Of a DNA stretch of 64,000 nt, positions 36,901 through 49,600 are shown in pieces. Position 1 is the first letter of the stretch; every line of letters starts with the position of its first letter. The position numbers and the translations under genes were made by a program. The notes below the pieces were generated by a model. That model was given only the letters and a program-made list of their open reading frames with translations. It did not search any database and was not told where the DNA came from. Source of the stretch: Macrotis lagotis (Eukaryota; Chordata; Mammalia; Peramelemorphia; Peramelidae); contig NC_133659.1 of the NCBI RefSeq assembly GCF_037893015.1, positions 11,711,385 to 11,775,384 of the forward strand. The letters are read 5' to 3'.

Positions 36901-39900
36901 CCTGCCCACCATGATGAGTGCAGAACCCAAATGACAACTTGTGGGTAATTCTTCATTGATCACCTGTTTCATACTGTCTTCTTGGTATTTTACAGCGAGT
37001 GACAACAGTTCTACAATCGATGTGGAAAGCATCATTCTGGCAAAATTTCATGAGGAAGAGGAAGACCATTCAGAATTGATCTTGAAGTCGGAAAAATTTC
37101 AAAAGGATTTATTTTTCATGGAGAGGGTTCTCATGGAAAATATATTTCAGTTGAAACTTGCAGCTTATCGACAGCTTCCTGTCCTAGAGGGTATTTTTTT
37201 AAAAAAATAAATAATTCTGCTTTGCTCCTGTAGGAGAAAATATATTTTCTCTGAAATGGGGATGCTACTTATCTAGAGTGTTCCAAAAGTCTATTAATAT
37301 TCATAAAACTTAAAACTTCAGTTTCTAAAGATGAATCCCACCTTGCCCAACAAATTCTATGTAATTTTAATAATATAGATATCCCTTCCACATCGCAGGG
37401 TGATGCCCCCACTATTTGGAAAACTCACTTAAATTTTTTGGTCCTCTTCATAGAGGCCTCTCCTTTTCCTTTTATGGGGTGTTTACAGTGTCTGATAGTA
37501 AACTTTGGGTTCAGTAATTGGTCAAAGGCTGGCCTTTGTGTGTTGTCTGTGGCTTCCACAAAACTCTGTCCTCCCAAATTCCCATTTCATTTCTTATAGT
37601 GTCTCACAATATATTGAAACTGTGATGGGGAAAGTTGTGATGTGGAGGGGGTAAAGTCCTAGAACTGCACAGTTTAAAGGGAATACTCAGTCTGACCCAA
37701 CCCCAAATCTTGAAAAGTGTTAACAAGAATTGAGTAAGCCTGCTGAGCCAATCACTGGTATTACAAGGAAGGACCAAATCACAGTGCCTGCCCTCGAGGA
37801 GCTCACATTCTAATAGAGGAACTTTTCTATAACTTTTTTTTTATACTTTTCTATAACTCTTAGTACTAGATGAAGGACATAATTGGCTCCTGAAGTCAGG
37901 GCTCAATGCCAGAATTTGATGTGCCAATGCAAGCCTGATGTTGTAGGGTTTGGGCTGGGGGGGGGGGGGTAGCTGAGGATAAGCCCAGAAGTGAGTCAGA
38001 CCCAGAAAATTACCTGGAAGCTAGTGTTTTGGATTAAGGAATGAAGTCAAAGGAGCAGCCCGAAGTTGCAGCTCATACAGGAAACAGAAAGCACACCTGG
38101 AAACCAAAATGGACTTGAATTTCAATGAGCATCTCCACCAGGAAGGGATCCAAAGGGTTGGAATCCACAATTTTTCAAGTTCAGAAACTTAATTTCATTT
38201 CCCCCTTGGATGATTAGGCTCAGTGGGACTGATTGACCCACAAAACAAACAAAATACCAGTTCCCCATGAATTCTTTTATTATGGGAATGATATCTACAG
38301 CACTAGGGTACTAGACATTCACAATGGGGAGCATGATACAATATGGTGGAGAAGTCAGTGGCAATAGGCTTAGGGGACCCACATTCAAATCCTGCTTTAG
38401 ACACAATACTTGTGATACCTGGTCAGGTCATGTCATCTCCCCAGGTCTCAGTTTCTTCAACTATAAAATGAGGGTGTTGGAGACTGAATGGTCTCCAAGG
38501 TCTCTTCTGGCTCCTAATTAGTTCACTCAAGAGGCCAAATTTCAAAATACATGATAGGAAATATATCCCCCATGGCCCTGTTGTCCAAACAAAAACTAGC
38601 AAAATGTCTGACAAAGGATATTCTTTTTATAAAGAACTATCAAAAATGCACAAGTTTTTCTTGAAAATGGGATTGTCCCAGATAAGGAGAGATTTCAGGA
38701 CACCTAGTAGGAGAGCAGGCACTAGTTTCTTGGTTAGGTGATCCCCTCCAGGTTGGAGGGGTACGTTCAGATGAGTGAATGACAAAGTCAATTTTGACTA
38801 GACTGTATCTATAAGCCTGTCAAGGCTGCCTTGGCCTATCTTTTCAGAAAAAAAAAATAAAGATTCAGGTATTAGTCCTTCAGATAGCCTGATGACATCA
38901 CTGGGAAGCATCTAGATTTGGGTTTGAAATCACTCTTGTAACACAAAGGAATGATTTCCTACTCTTTGTCTTTTATTTATTTATTTTTCTGGACTCCAAA
39001 CCACAAATAAATCATATTGTAATAACATTGTCCTGACCAGGAGCTCACAGATTTGGACCTGAAAGGGATCTTTTAAGTTCATTTAGTCCAATATCTTGAT
39101 TTTACATGTAAGGAAACTGAGGCCAAGAGTAGTTAAGCAAGCATGCTCATGGTCACAGAAATAGTTAAGAGCAGTTATGATTTGAATCCAGGGCCTTTGA
39201 TTCAAAACCTACCACTTTCTACTATATGAATAAAAATGAATGAAAAGATATTGCTACTATTTGCTACTACTATATGCTGGACCATCTATTGAGCCCCTGG
39301 ATATAAATACAAACCAGTGAGATGTCCACCCTCAGGGAGCTCATATCCTAATAAGGGAAGACAAAAGGAAGTGGTGGCAATGGAGGGGGCTTTTAGACTG
39401 GGAAGTCAGAGCAAAGAAGATTTCAACTAATTGTAGATTATTTCCCTTTGGATGTGTTTTGGAGGAGTGTCTCCCTAACTGGAATTTTGGGAAACACTTG
39501 TTACTTAATAAGATTTCAGAGAACACCTTGCTCTCATGTGACCCACTTATAAGTCATTTCATAGAATTGTTTCTTTTTTTTCCCTTTGATGCATTTTTAT
39601 TGCCTTAGCTTCAGTTTTAGAGGGTGATGTTTTCCAACTTGTTTCCCAAAATCTGATTGGTGTATATGCAAAGACATGATATTTGAAATCAGAACAAACT
39701 AGTAGAATCACACGTATAGGTGGGCAGAATCAGGAAGAGAGATCAGTGGCAATGAGAATAGTTGGTGATGCCAATGATAGAGCAGTGAGCCTGGAATCAG
39801 AAAGACCTGGGTTCAAATATGACCTCAATTACTAATTGTGTGACCCCAGGCAAGACATTTAACCCTGTTGAACTCAGGGAATAGCTACAGTTGAATAATG

Positions 39901-41117
39901 AGATCAGAAGCTAGGGCAAAAGACCACATCACAATTGAGAAAAAAATCACATGAGATTCCCCACACATGGGCAGGGCTTTGCAAGCTACCCAAAGGTCTA
40001 AGGAAGGATTGGGGTCCATTAGAACTGGAACAGTGAGGCCCAGTCCAGTGAGGAGGTGAAGGACCTGAGGCAGCCAAGGTCACACAAGTAATAGGGGTTG
40101 GAGGTGGGATGACAGTGATGGTGAAGACGATGCATTTTGTGTTGATGTTGTAGGGTTTGGGGAGGGGGGCAGTTTAATAGATGTGTATGCCTAGTCCTTG
40201 CTCACAGGTGGAGTGGGAGCTGGGGAATGCTGGGAAAGAAGATTCAAACTCCCGGAGAGGCAGCATCGGCAGGAACGTTTACTTGGAGTTAGATAAGACT
40301 AGATCCCAGTCCTGCCTCTGATGCTTCCTCACCAAACTTCTGAATCCCTGTGTTCTCATTTGTAAATGGGAATAACTATACCTGGCGTCCTTGCCACATG
40401 GGGTTGTGTGGCGATCAATCATTAAGCATTTAAGATCGAAGAACATACTAAGATGATAAAGCAGCTTTGCAAATCTTAAAATGATATAAAAATACAAGTT
40501 ATTACTAGTTTTTTTGCAAGTTAATAGGGTTAAGTGGCTTGTCCAAGGCCACACAGCTAGGGAATTATTAAGTGTCTGAGGCCAGATTTGAACTCAGGTA
40601 CTCCTGACTCTAGGGTCTGTGCTTTATCCACTGTGCCACCTAGCCTCCCTCCAAGTTATTACTATTGTTAGAGGGGAAAAAGAAAAAAAAGAATTTTAGT
40701 TTATAGTTCCAGCCTTATAATTATAAAGCTTATAATTCTGTAATCTTCTAATACCCTCAAGTGGCCTTCTCCATATTTTTTAGGATAGGGTGATGATATA
40801 TATCATAAGATGTTTGAATGAAAGATATATTCTTATTTATTTTCCCTGGCAATATCTCTAAAGGCCAGACTTTAGAAGGCATATTCAATGGACAGGATTT
40901 TAAATATGGAGACTTTCAAATCCTCAGTGGAGGACCATGCCCATCCACCCCCACCTTTTTTTTCTTTTGAGAGACACTGAGTAACAGGAAAAATAATCAA
41001 TTGAGACCTATAGGCAACTTAATTTTAGGAGATTAAGGAAATAGCTAATGTACATAGAAGCTGTTTTTCACTTATATACCTATACATTTTATATATACAT
41101 CTACTCACAGATGTGTG

Positions 41118-41148
<31 letters not shown>

Positions 41149-43111
41149 ACCCAAGCACATATATACATATATATGTATTGCACACATGAACATGCATGCA
41201 TACATACATCCTTAAGCTTTGCAAAGCAGTGTGCATCTGTTATTCCATTTGAACCTCACCACCCTGGGATGTAGGTGCTTTTGTTATCCCCATTTTACAG
41301 ATAAGGAAACAGAGTGAGTTAGCCAAAGTCACAAAGCTAGTGTCTGAGTTCAGGTCTTTCTAATTCCCAAGACTTCTATCCATTAGTTGTCTGAGGAAAA
41401 AAAAATGTAAAAAAGTTTAATTTGCTTCTGAAATGTAGAGCAGATAGTATAATCTTTTCTTAAGTAAATATGGTAAATCGTAAAATCATATTAACAAGAG
41501 AATAAAGAAATACAAGACATCCCTAGCAGGGGGAGGGAGTGATGTCCAGTAGAAAGAGATGGAGGTAAAAAGAAAGGTCAACATCCCCCGCCCCCACTGA
41601 TACCTCCCCTGCTAGGCCATTCTTCCAGTGTTGGCATCTCAGGGCTCCTCTTATTAACCATAGCTGACCTTGCCTCCTTGAAGTGTTAATGCCAGTCTCC
41701 TCCTCCCCTCACCCCCCCCCCCCCCCAATCTGGCCTAGTCTTTGGTCCTTTCTATTTCCTCCCCAGCTGACTGTTGCTTGACTGCTCCAGTTTATTGGTG
41801 ACTGGAGCTAGGAGAATCCCTTTCCAGATGTCCTTTTGAAACTTGTTAAGTCTCCAAAATGCCCATGGGAAAGAGTGATCCTGGCTCATTGTATCATGGA
41901 TGGGTGTAGGCTAGGAGTCCAGGGAGCAGCTTCTACAGTCCCTGCCTCATTGGGCATTTGCACATTTTAATAAAATATAAACCTTGGCTAGTTTGTGGCT
42001 AGTCGTTTTTGTCCTACTTGGAAACCTAACAAGTGAAATCTATTTTAGCAATAGAAACAACTTTTGATTTTTTTGAAGGAGACCCTGCTGAATTTAGGGA
42101 GAGTTGCAGGTGTCTAAACAGGGACTGATGTTTAAGCTGGCTTAATTCAGGTAATTACAGTGTAGGGTAACACATACCAGTCATGTTCCAGGAAGTATTC
42201 TTCATCCAAGTTGTATTTCAGGAGGAGGGAACAAAAATTCTCACATTAAATGAATAAACATCTTTTAGTTCCATCCAACTGATTATTCTTTCATGGTAAC
42301 TTTGTAAACTGACCTTATTTCAAGTATGTAAAAGAGGTACTTCTCATTTGTTGAGGGGATTTGGCAGAGTTCTGGGTCTTGACAATCCCACAGAATGAAC
42401 ACAATATATACATATATATATATATATATGTTATACACACATATATATATATGTTATACATATATATATATGTTATACACATAGGTTTTTTTTTTTTTAA
42501 TTTTGACTGTGCCTTAGGCAAGCAAGAAAGAGGAGAAGAGAATTTTTGCCAAGCAGAAACAGCTAAGCAGGCTGAGGAATTTGAAGAATCAGAAATTATA
42601 GAGGAAGAGCCTGTGGAAACTACAGAAGAACCCGTCCCCCCGAATTTAGAACGACTGTGGTCATTTTCTTGTGACCTAACCAAAGGGCACAACGTGAGCA
42701 GTATGGCTTGGAATAAAGCCAATCCAGTAAGTTAGTGCCACCATCTTTGAAATTCATCTCTAGATGTAAGGGTTCAAAATCAAGCATTCTTGGCTTCCAA
42801 CCTCCAGCAAGAAGGAAGATGGGCAAGTCCCCAGGGCTAAGAAGCTGCTAGAACCCCATGAAAAAATTCCCAGCAGGATATTCTTTTTTTCCTTCCTTCC
42901 TTCCTTCCTTCCTTCCTTCCTTCCTTCCTTCCTTCCTTCCTTCCTTCCTTCCTTCCTTCCTTCCTTCCCTCCCTCCCTTCCTCCCTTCCTTCCCTCCCTT
43001 CCTCTCCTTCCTTCCTTCCTTCCTTCCTTCCTTCCTTCCTTCCTTCCTTCCTTCCTTCCTTCCTTCCTTCCTTCCTTCCTTCCTTCCTTTCTTTCTTTCT
43101 TTTCTTTCTTT

Positions 43112-43151
<40 letters not shown>

Positions 43152-44670
43152 GGTTTTACTTTTTACCTTTAAAAAAATTATTTAGTATTTTATTTTCTCC
43201 CATATACATTTGATTGGTGTATATGCAAAGACATGATATTTGAAATCAGAACAAACTAGTAGAATCACACGTATAGGTGGGCAGAATCAGGAAGAGAGAT
43301 CAGTGGCAATGAGAATAGTTGGTGATGCCAATGATAGAGCAGTGAGCCTGGAATCAGAAAGACCTGGGTTCAAATATGACCTCAATTACTAATTGTGTGA
43401 CCCCAGGCAAGACATTTAACCCTGTTGAACTCAGGGAATAGCTACAGTTGAATAATGAGATCAGAAGCTAGGGCAAAAGACCACATCACAATTGAGAAAA
43501 AAATCACATGAGATTCCCCACACATGGGCAGGGCTTTGCAAGCTACCCAAAGGTCTAAGGAAGGATTGGGGTCCATTAGAACTGGAACAGTGAGCCCAGT
43601 CCAGTGAGGAGGTGAAGGACCTGAGGCAGCCAAGGTCACACAAGTAAATAGGGGTTGGAGGTGGGATGACAGTGATGGTGAAGACGATGCATTTTGTGTT
43701 GATGTTGTAGGGTTTGGGGAGGGGGGCAGTTTAATAGATGTGTATGCCTAGTCCTTGCTCACAGGTGGAGTGGGAGCTGGGGAATGCTGGGAAAGAAGAT
43801 TCGAACTCCCGGAGAGGCAGCAATCAGCAGGAACGTTTACTTGAGTTAGATAAGACTAGATCCCAGTCCTGCCTCTGATGCTTCCTCACCAAACTTCTGA
43901 ATCCTGTGTTCTCATTTGTAAATGGGAATAACTATACCTGGCGTCCTTGCCACATGGGGTTGGTGTGGCGATCAATCATTAAGCATTTAAGATCGAAGAA
44001 CATACTAAGATGATAAAGCAGCTTTGCAAATCTTAAAATGATATAAAAATACAAGTTATTACTAGTTTTTTTGCAAGTTAATAGGGTTAAGTGGCTTGTC
44101 CAAGGCCACACAGCTAGGGAATTATTAAGTGTCTGAGGCCAGATTTGAACTCAGGTACTCCTGACTCTAGGGTCTGTGCTTTATCCACTGTGCCACCTAG
44201 CCTCCCTCCAAGTTATTACTATTGTTAGAGGGGGAAAAAGAAAAAAAAGAATTTTAATTTATAGTTCCAGCCTTATAATTATAAAGCTTATAATTCTGTA
44301 ATCTTCTAATACCCTCAAGTGGCCTTCTCCATATTTTTTAGGATAGGGTGATGATATATATCATAAGATGTTTGAATGAAAGATATATTCTTATTTATTT
44401 TCCCTGGCAATATCTCTAAAGGCCAGACTTTAGAAGGCATATTCAATGGACAGGATTTTAAATATGGGAGACTTTCAAATCCTCAGTGGAGGACCATGCC
44501 CATCCACCCCCACCTTTTTTTTCTTTTGAGAGACACTGAGTAACAGGAAAAATAATCAATTGAGACCTATAGGCAACTTAATTTTAGGAGATTAAGGAAA
44601 TAGCTAATGTACATAGAAGCTGTTTTTCACTTATATACCTATACATTTTATATATACATCTACTCACAGA

Positions 44671-44718
<48 letters not shown>

Positions 44719-46647
44719 CCCAAGCACATATTACTACTTATATATGTATTGCACACATGAACATGCATGCATACATACATCCTTAAGCTTTGCAAAGCAG
44801 TGTGCATCTGTTATTCCATTTGAACCTCACCACCCTGGGATGTAGGTGCTTTTGTTATCCCCATTTTACAGATAAGGAAACAGAGGGAGTTAGCCAAAGT
44901 CACAAAGCTAGTGTCTGAGTTCAGGTCTTTCTAATTCCCAAGACTTCTATCCATTAGTTGTCTGAGGAAAAAAAAATGTAAAAAAGTTTAATTTGCTTCT
45001 GAAATGTAGAGCAGATAGTATAATCTTTTCTTAAGTAAATATGGTAAATCGTAAAATCATATTAACAAGAGAATAAAGAAATACAAGACATCCCTAGCAG
45101 GGGGAGGGAGTGATGTCCAGTAGAAAGAGATGGAGGTAAAGAAAGGTCAACATCCCCCGCCCCCACTGATACCTCCCCCGCTAGGCCATTCTTCCAGTGT
45201 TGGCATCTCAGGGCTCCTCTTATTAACCATAGCTGACCTTGCCTCCTTGAAGTCTTAATGCCAGTCTCCTCCTCCCCTCACCCCCCCCCCCAATCTGGCC
45301 TAGTCTTTGGTCCTTTCTATTTCCTCCCCAGCTGACTGTTGCTTGACTGCTCCAGTTTATTGGTGACTGGAGCTAGGAGAATCCCTTTCCAGATGTCCTT
45401 TTGAAACTTAAGTCTCCAAAATGCCCATGGGAAAGAGTGATCCTGGCTCATTGTATCATGGATGGGTGTAGACTAGGAGTCCAGGGAGCAGCTTCTACAG
45501 TCCCTGCCTCATTGGGCATTTGCACATTTTAATAAAATATAAACCTTGGCTAGTTTGTGGGCTAGTCGTTTTTGTCCTACTTGGAAACCTAACAAGTGAA
45601 ATCTATTTTTAGCAATAGAAACAACTTTTGATTTTTTTGAAGGAGACCCTGCTGAATTTAGGGAGAGTTGCAGGTGTCTAAACAGTGACTGATGTTTAAG
45701 CTGGCTTAATTCAGGTAATTACAGTGTAGGGTAACACATACCAGTCATGTTTCAGGAAGTATTCTTCATCCAAGTTGTATTTCAGGAGGAGGGAACAAAA
45801 ATTCTCACATTAAATGAATAAACATCTTTTAGTTCCATCCAACTGATTATTCTTTCATGGTAACTTTGTAAACTGACCTTATTTCAAGTATGTAAAAGAG
45901 GTACTTCTCATTTGTTGAGGGGATTTGGCAGAGTTCTGGGTCTTGACAATCCCACAGAATGAACACAATATATACATATATATATATATATATGTTATAC
46001 ACACATATATATATATATGTTATACATATATATATGTTATACACATAGGTTTTTTTTTTTTTAATTTTGACTGTGCCTTAGGCAAGCAAGAAAGAGGAGA
46101 AGAGAATTTTTGCCAAGCAGAAACAGCTAAGCAGGCTGAAGAATTTGAAGAATCAGAAATTATAGAGGAAGAGCCTGTGGAAACTACAGAAGAACCCGTC
46201 CCCCCGAATTTAGAACGACTGTGGTCATTTTCTTGTGACCTAACCAAAGGGCACAACGTGAGCAGTATGGCTTGGAATAAAGCCAATCCAGTAAGTTAGT
46301 GCCACCATCTTTGAAATTCATCTCTAGATGTAAGGGTTCAAAATCAAGCATTCTTGGCTTCCAACCTCCAGCAAGAAGGAAGATGGGCAAGTCCCCCAGG
46401 GCTAAGAAGCTGCTAGAACCCCATGAAAAAATTCCCAGCAGGATCTTCTTTTTTCCTTCCTTCCTTCCTTCCTTCCTTCCTTCCTTCCTTCCTTCCTTCC
46501 TTCCTTCCTTCCTTCCTTCCTTCCCTCCCTCCCTCCCTCCCTCCCTTCCTTCCCTCCCTTCCTCTCCTTCCTTCCTTCCTTCCTTCCTTCCTTCCTTCCT
46601 TCCTTCCTTCCTTCCTTCCTTCCTTCCTTCCTTCCTTCCTCTCCTTC

Positions 46648-46678
<31 letters not shown>

Positions 46679-49600
46679 TTCTTTCCTTTTCTTTTCTTTC
46701 TTTCTTTCTTTCTTTCTTGGTTTTACTTTTTACCTTTAAAAATTATTTAGTATTTTATTTTCTCCCATATACATAAAAACAATTTTTTTAGGTTTTTTTT
46801 TGCAAGGCAATGGGGTTAAGTGGCTTGCCCGAGGCCACACAGCTAGGTAATTATTAAGTGTATGAGTTCGGATTTGAACTCAGGTACTCCCAACTCCAGG
46901 GTCAGTGCTTTATCCATTGTGCCACCTAGCTGCCCCTTCAAAACAATTCTTTTTACTTTTTTTAGTTTGTTTTTAGTTTGTTTTTTTTTTTTTTTGGTCA
47001 GAACAGTTCTTAAAAAGAGTCATGCATTTGGTCTAATTTCTGGACTAGCTGGATGCTGATTTTCAATCTTTCCTTCTGGTTTTCAGGACCTTTTGGCTGT
47101 TGGTTATGGCCAGTTCGGCTTTAGAGATCAGAAGAGAGGAATGGCTTGCTGTTGGTCATTAAAGAATCCTATGGTAAAACCAGGGCTAAGAAAAATATTA
47201 TTTGCTTTATTAAAAGTTTACATCATTGTTATGATCAAAATATTAAAAATATCGACTTATATTAATTTTTTGTGAATGAAATTCCTAATAATTGAAATGA
47301 TTTTATATTTTTTCATAAAGCAACTTGTTTATTTTTCCTAATCTATGCTAACTGTAGAAGTCAAATGATGTCATTGAAAGTCAAATTTCTTTTAAGATTG
47401 GGTTTCTTTGGTCCTCTTGTGGTCTTCTTGCTCTATCTTGGTTTCCCTTTTGATTCAGCTACTTAGCAATAAAATAGATTCAGGTGATGATTTTAAGTTT
47501 AATGAATTTGTCTCAAAAGAATCTTAAGATTTGTTAGGAAAGGAGCCACAATGCCCTCCAATGCCCTCCAATACATCATTTGAGGAGGATTTTTAGCTTT
47601 GAATCCAATTTGAAAAGGATTTGCAAGAGGCTGAAAACCATGATCGTTGCTGTTATTGTCATATTCAGCCCTGACCCCATTTGAGGTTTTCTTGTCAAAG
47701 ATATTGGAGTGGTTTGCCATTTCCTGCTGCAGCTCATTTTGCAAATGAGGAAACTGAGATAGGCAGGCTAGTTATTTTTATCCTCACTCACCTTTTTTGA
47801 ATAATAATGAAGTTCCTCTTATTTTTGCATCATCCCCTTGCTGGGTCTTTTCTAAAATAATCCCTCGGGGCTTTCAAGATTATATGGCTTTCCCAGAGAT
47901 TCTTTCTGTGGGTCCTTCCTCTGGTCTGGTCATTTTTTCCATATACTTGATCTTTTTTTGTTTTTGTTTTTTGTTTTATTTTTTTTTAGGTTTTTGCAAG
48001 GCAAATGGGGTTAAGTGACTTGCCCAAGGCCACACAGCTAGGTAATTATTAAGTGTTTGAGACTGGATTTGAACCCAGGTACTCCTGACTCCAGGGCCGG
48101 TGCTTTATCCACTACGCCACCTAGCCGCCCTTGTTTTTATTTTTTTAAGACAATGCCTAAGGTACACAGGTAATTATTATTAGGTATCTGAGTCTGGATT
48201 TGAAGACAGGTCCTCTTGACTCCAGGGCCAGTGCTCTATCCAATATACCACCTAGCTGCCCCTACTTGATCTTCTTCTGTGCTTATGGGTCACTCATAGA
48301 GACAGGAGAAGAAGGTAGGTACTTTTCTGATACTACAATTCTCTTTTTCATTATGTGATGTTGCTTCTAGGTGTAACCAAAGCCCTGAGCTTTACCAGAG
48401 AATTGACCCTATAAGACTCATTAGAAGTGAAGGGGGAAGTCCCAGTTCCGATGCTCCTTGGGTTTATCAACTCTTGACTTGAATAAGAGCTGCCATTTTG
48501 GTATAGGGCCCCTCTGATATGGTCCAAGAACAACTAGATAGATGCTATCCGTTTGCTTGACTAGCTTGTCCTAGGAGGTCCTTCCCATTGTCCCCAGCAT
48601 CCCATGCTTCCATAGTGGCCATCCACTTCCATTGAGACTTAGAAGTTTGACCATCGTTAACTACAGATGCTTGCTGAGTCTGGGCCAATAGGTCTAGGGG
48701 CTAACACATTTCCACATGGTGACCTCAATGCCACACTAAGACCTCTCCCCTCATTCCTTTAAAACTAAGGCTCTCAATCCATAGGCCTATATATTTAGGA
48801 CTAGAGGGTACCATAGAGGCCCAATCCCCTTGCCCCATTTTGCAATTGAGATAACTGAAGTTCATGGGTTACTCAGATAGTGAATTGAAGAGCCTGCCTT
48901 CTACCCAGGTCCAGTGAAATCCATATTCATTACTGCCCTCTCTAGCTGCTGCCTGTCTGTTCCCTGGTTTCTTAGAACCTGAGCAATGTATTCCCTCTTT
49001 AGAGTCTTTTTAAGGCTGTGTAAAAACACATTTCCCTTTCCATTTGATTTTTCAACTTCACTCATTCCCTTGGTGAGCAGAACCAGGTAATACAAATTAC
49101 TCTGTCATTTAGAAAAGGCTCAAGATTGTTTTAGGACCAGAGTTTGGAGACACTGCCAGAATCCTGCCATAATAACCAATGATCCTGTCTTCATCACAGA
49201 ATCTTCCAGTTTGTTCTGGAATGTTTGATGGACACAGTTGTGTTCCAGACCCACGTTGGCCTTGGATGATGTATTGTGACTGGTGAAAGCAGTTTCATTT
49301 GGGTTTGCAGGTGATTTCTTTGCATCCATCAAATTTCAGAATCAAGTTTAATATCTTTTCCTTTTCCATTTCCCATTTTGGAGCATCCGTGACTCATTTG
49401 AACAGATTGTACAGAAGCTCTTGTAAGCAGTGACTTTTTCTCATTTTTATCCTTCAGATTTGACATTAATACTAATGTTCTAGACAGTCAATGCCAACGA
49501 GCTTCTCCAAACCATTCCATTATATACTTGCAATGCTCAGAATTTAATTCAACTTGGCCTCTGCACAGATTGGCCCCTTGTCTGGAATGCATTCCTTCTT

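Larger units (their letters stand above)
32365..36995 (+). other. DNAI4: DNAI4 intron 7
   Basis: It holds a hAT-type element, a 59-base tandem duplication, an L2-like 3' end (about 34400-34715), a sense SINE, a Mar1-like SINE and an antisense SINE. Positions 32900-33700 and 34720-35220 show nothing recognised. Confidence 0.7.
39654..43210. repeat. Tandem duplication, unit A (about 3.56 kb)
   Basis: Starts tgattggtgtatatgcaaag and runs through an antisense SINE, a MIR-like element, exon 9 and a (CCTT)n tract to ...tctcccatatacat. The whole order is repeated in unit B at an offset of 3557-3564 bases. Differences are mainly one- or few-base indels and microsatellite length. Confidence 0.97.
43211..46774. 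repeat. Tandem duplication, unit B (about 3.56 kb)
   Basis: Repeats unit A from tgattggtgtatatgc to cccatatacat, after which a SINE not present at the end of unit A follows. Unit B contains exon 9 copy B. Because that SINE lies outside the unit, the original right flank is the unit B side. Confidence 0.97.

Noticed and set aside
42518..46290. Use of both exon 9 copies in one mRNA to lengthen the acidic linker
   Set aside because: The exon length is not a multiple of three, so the frame is lost after the second copy.
42858..46776. Phe-Leu-Pro-Ser repeat proteins
   Set aside because: They are translations of the (CCTT)n tracts; only the exon 9 parts are coding.
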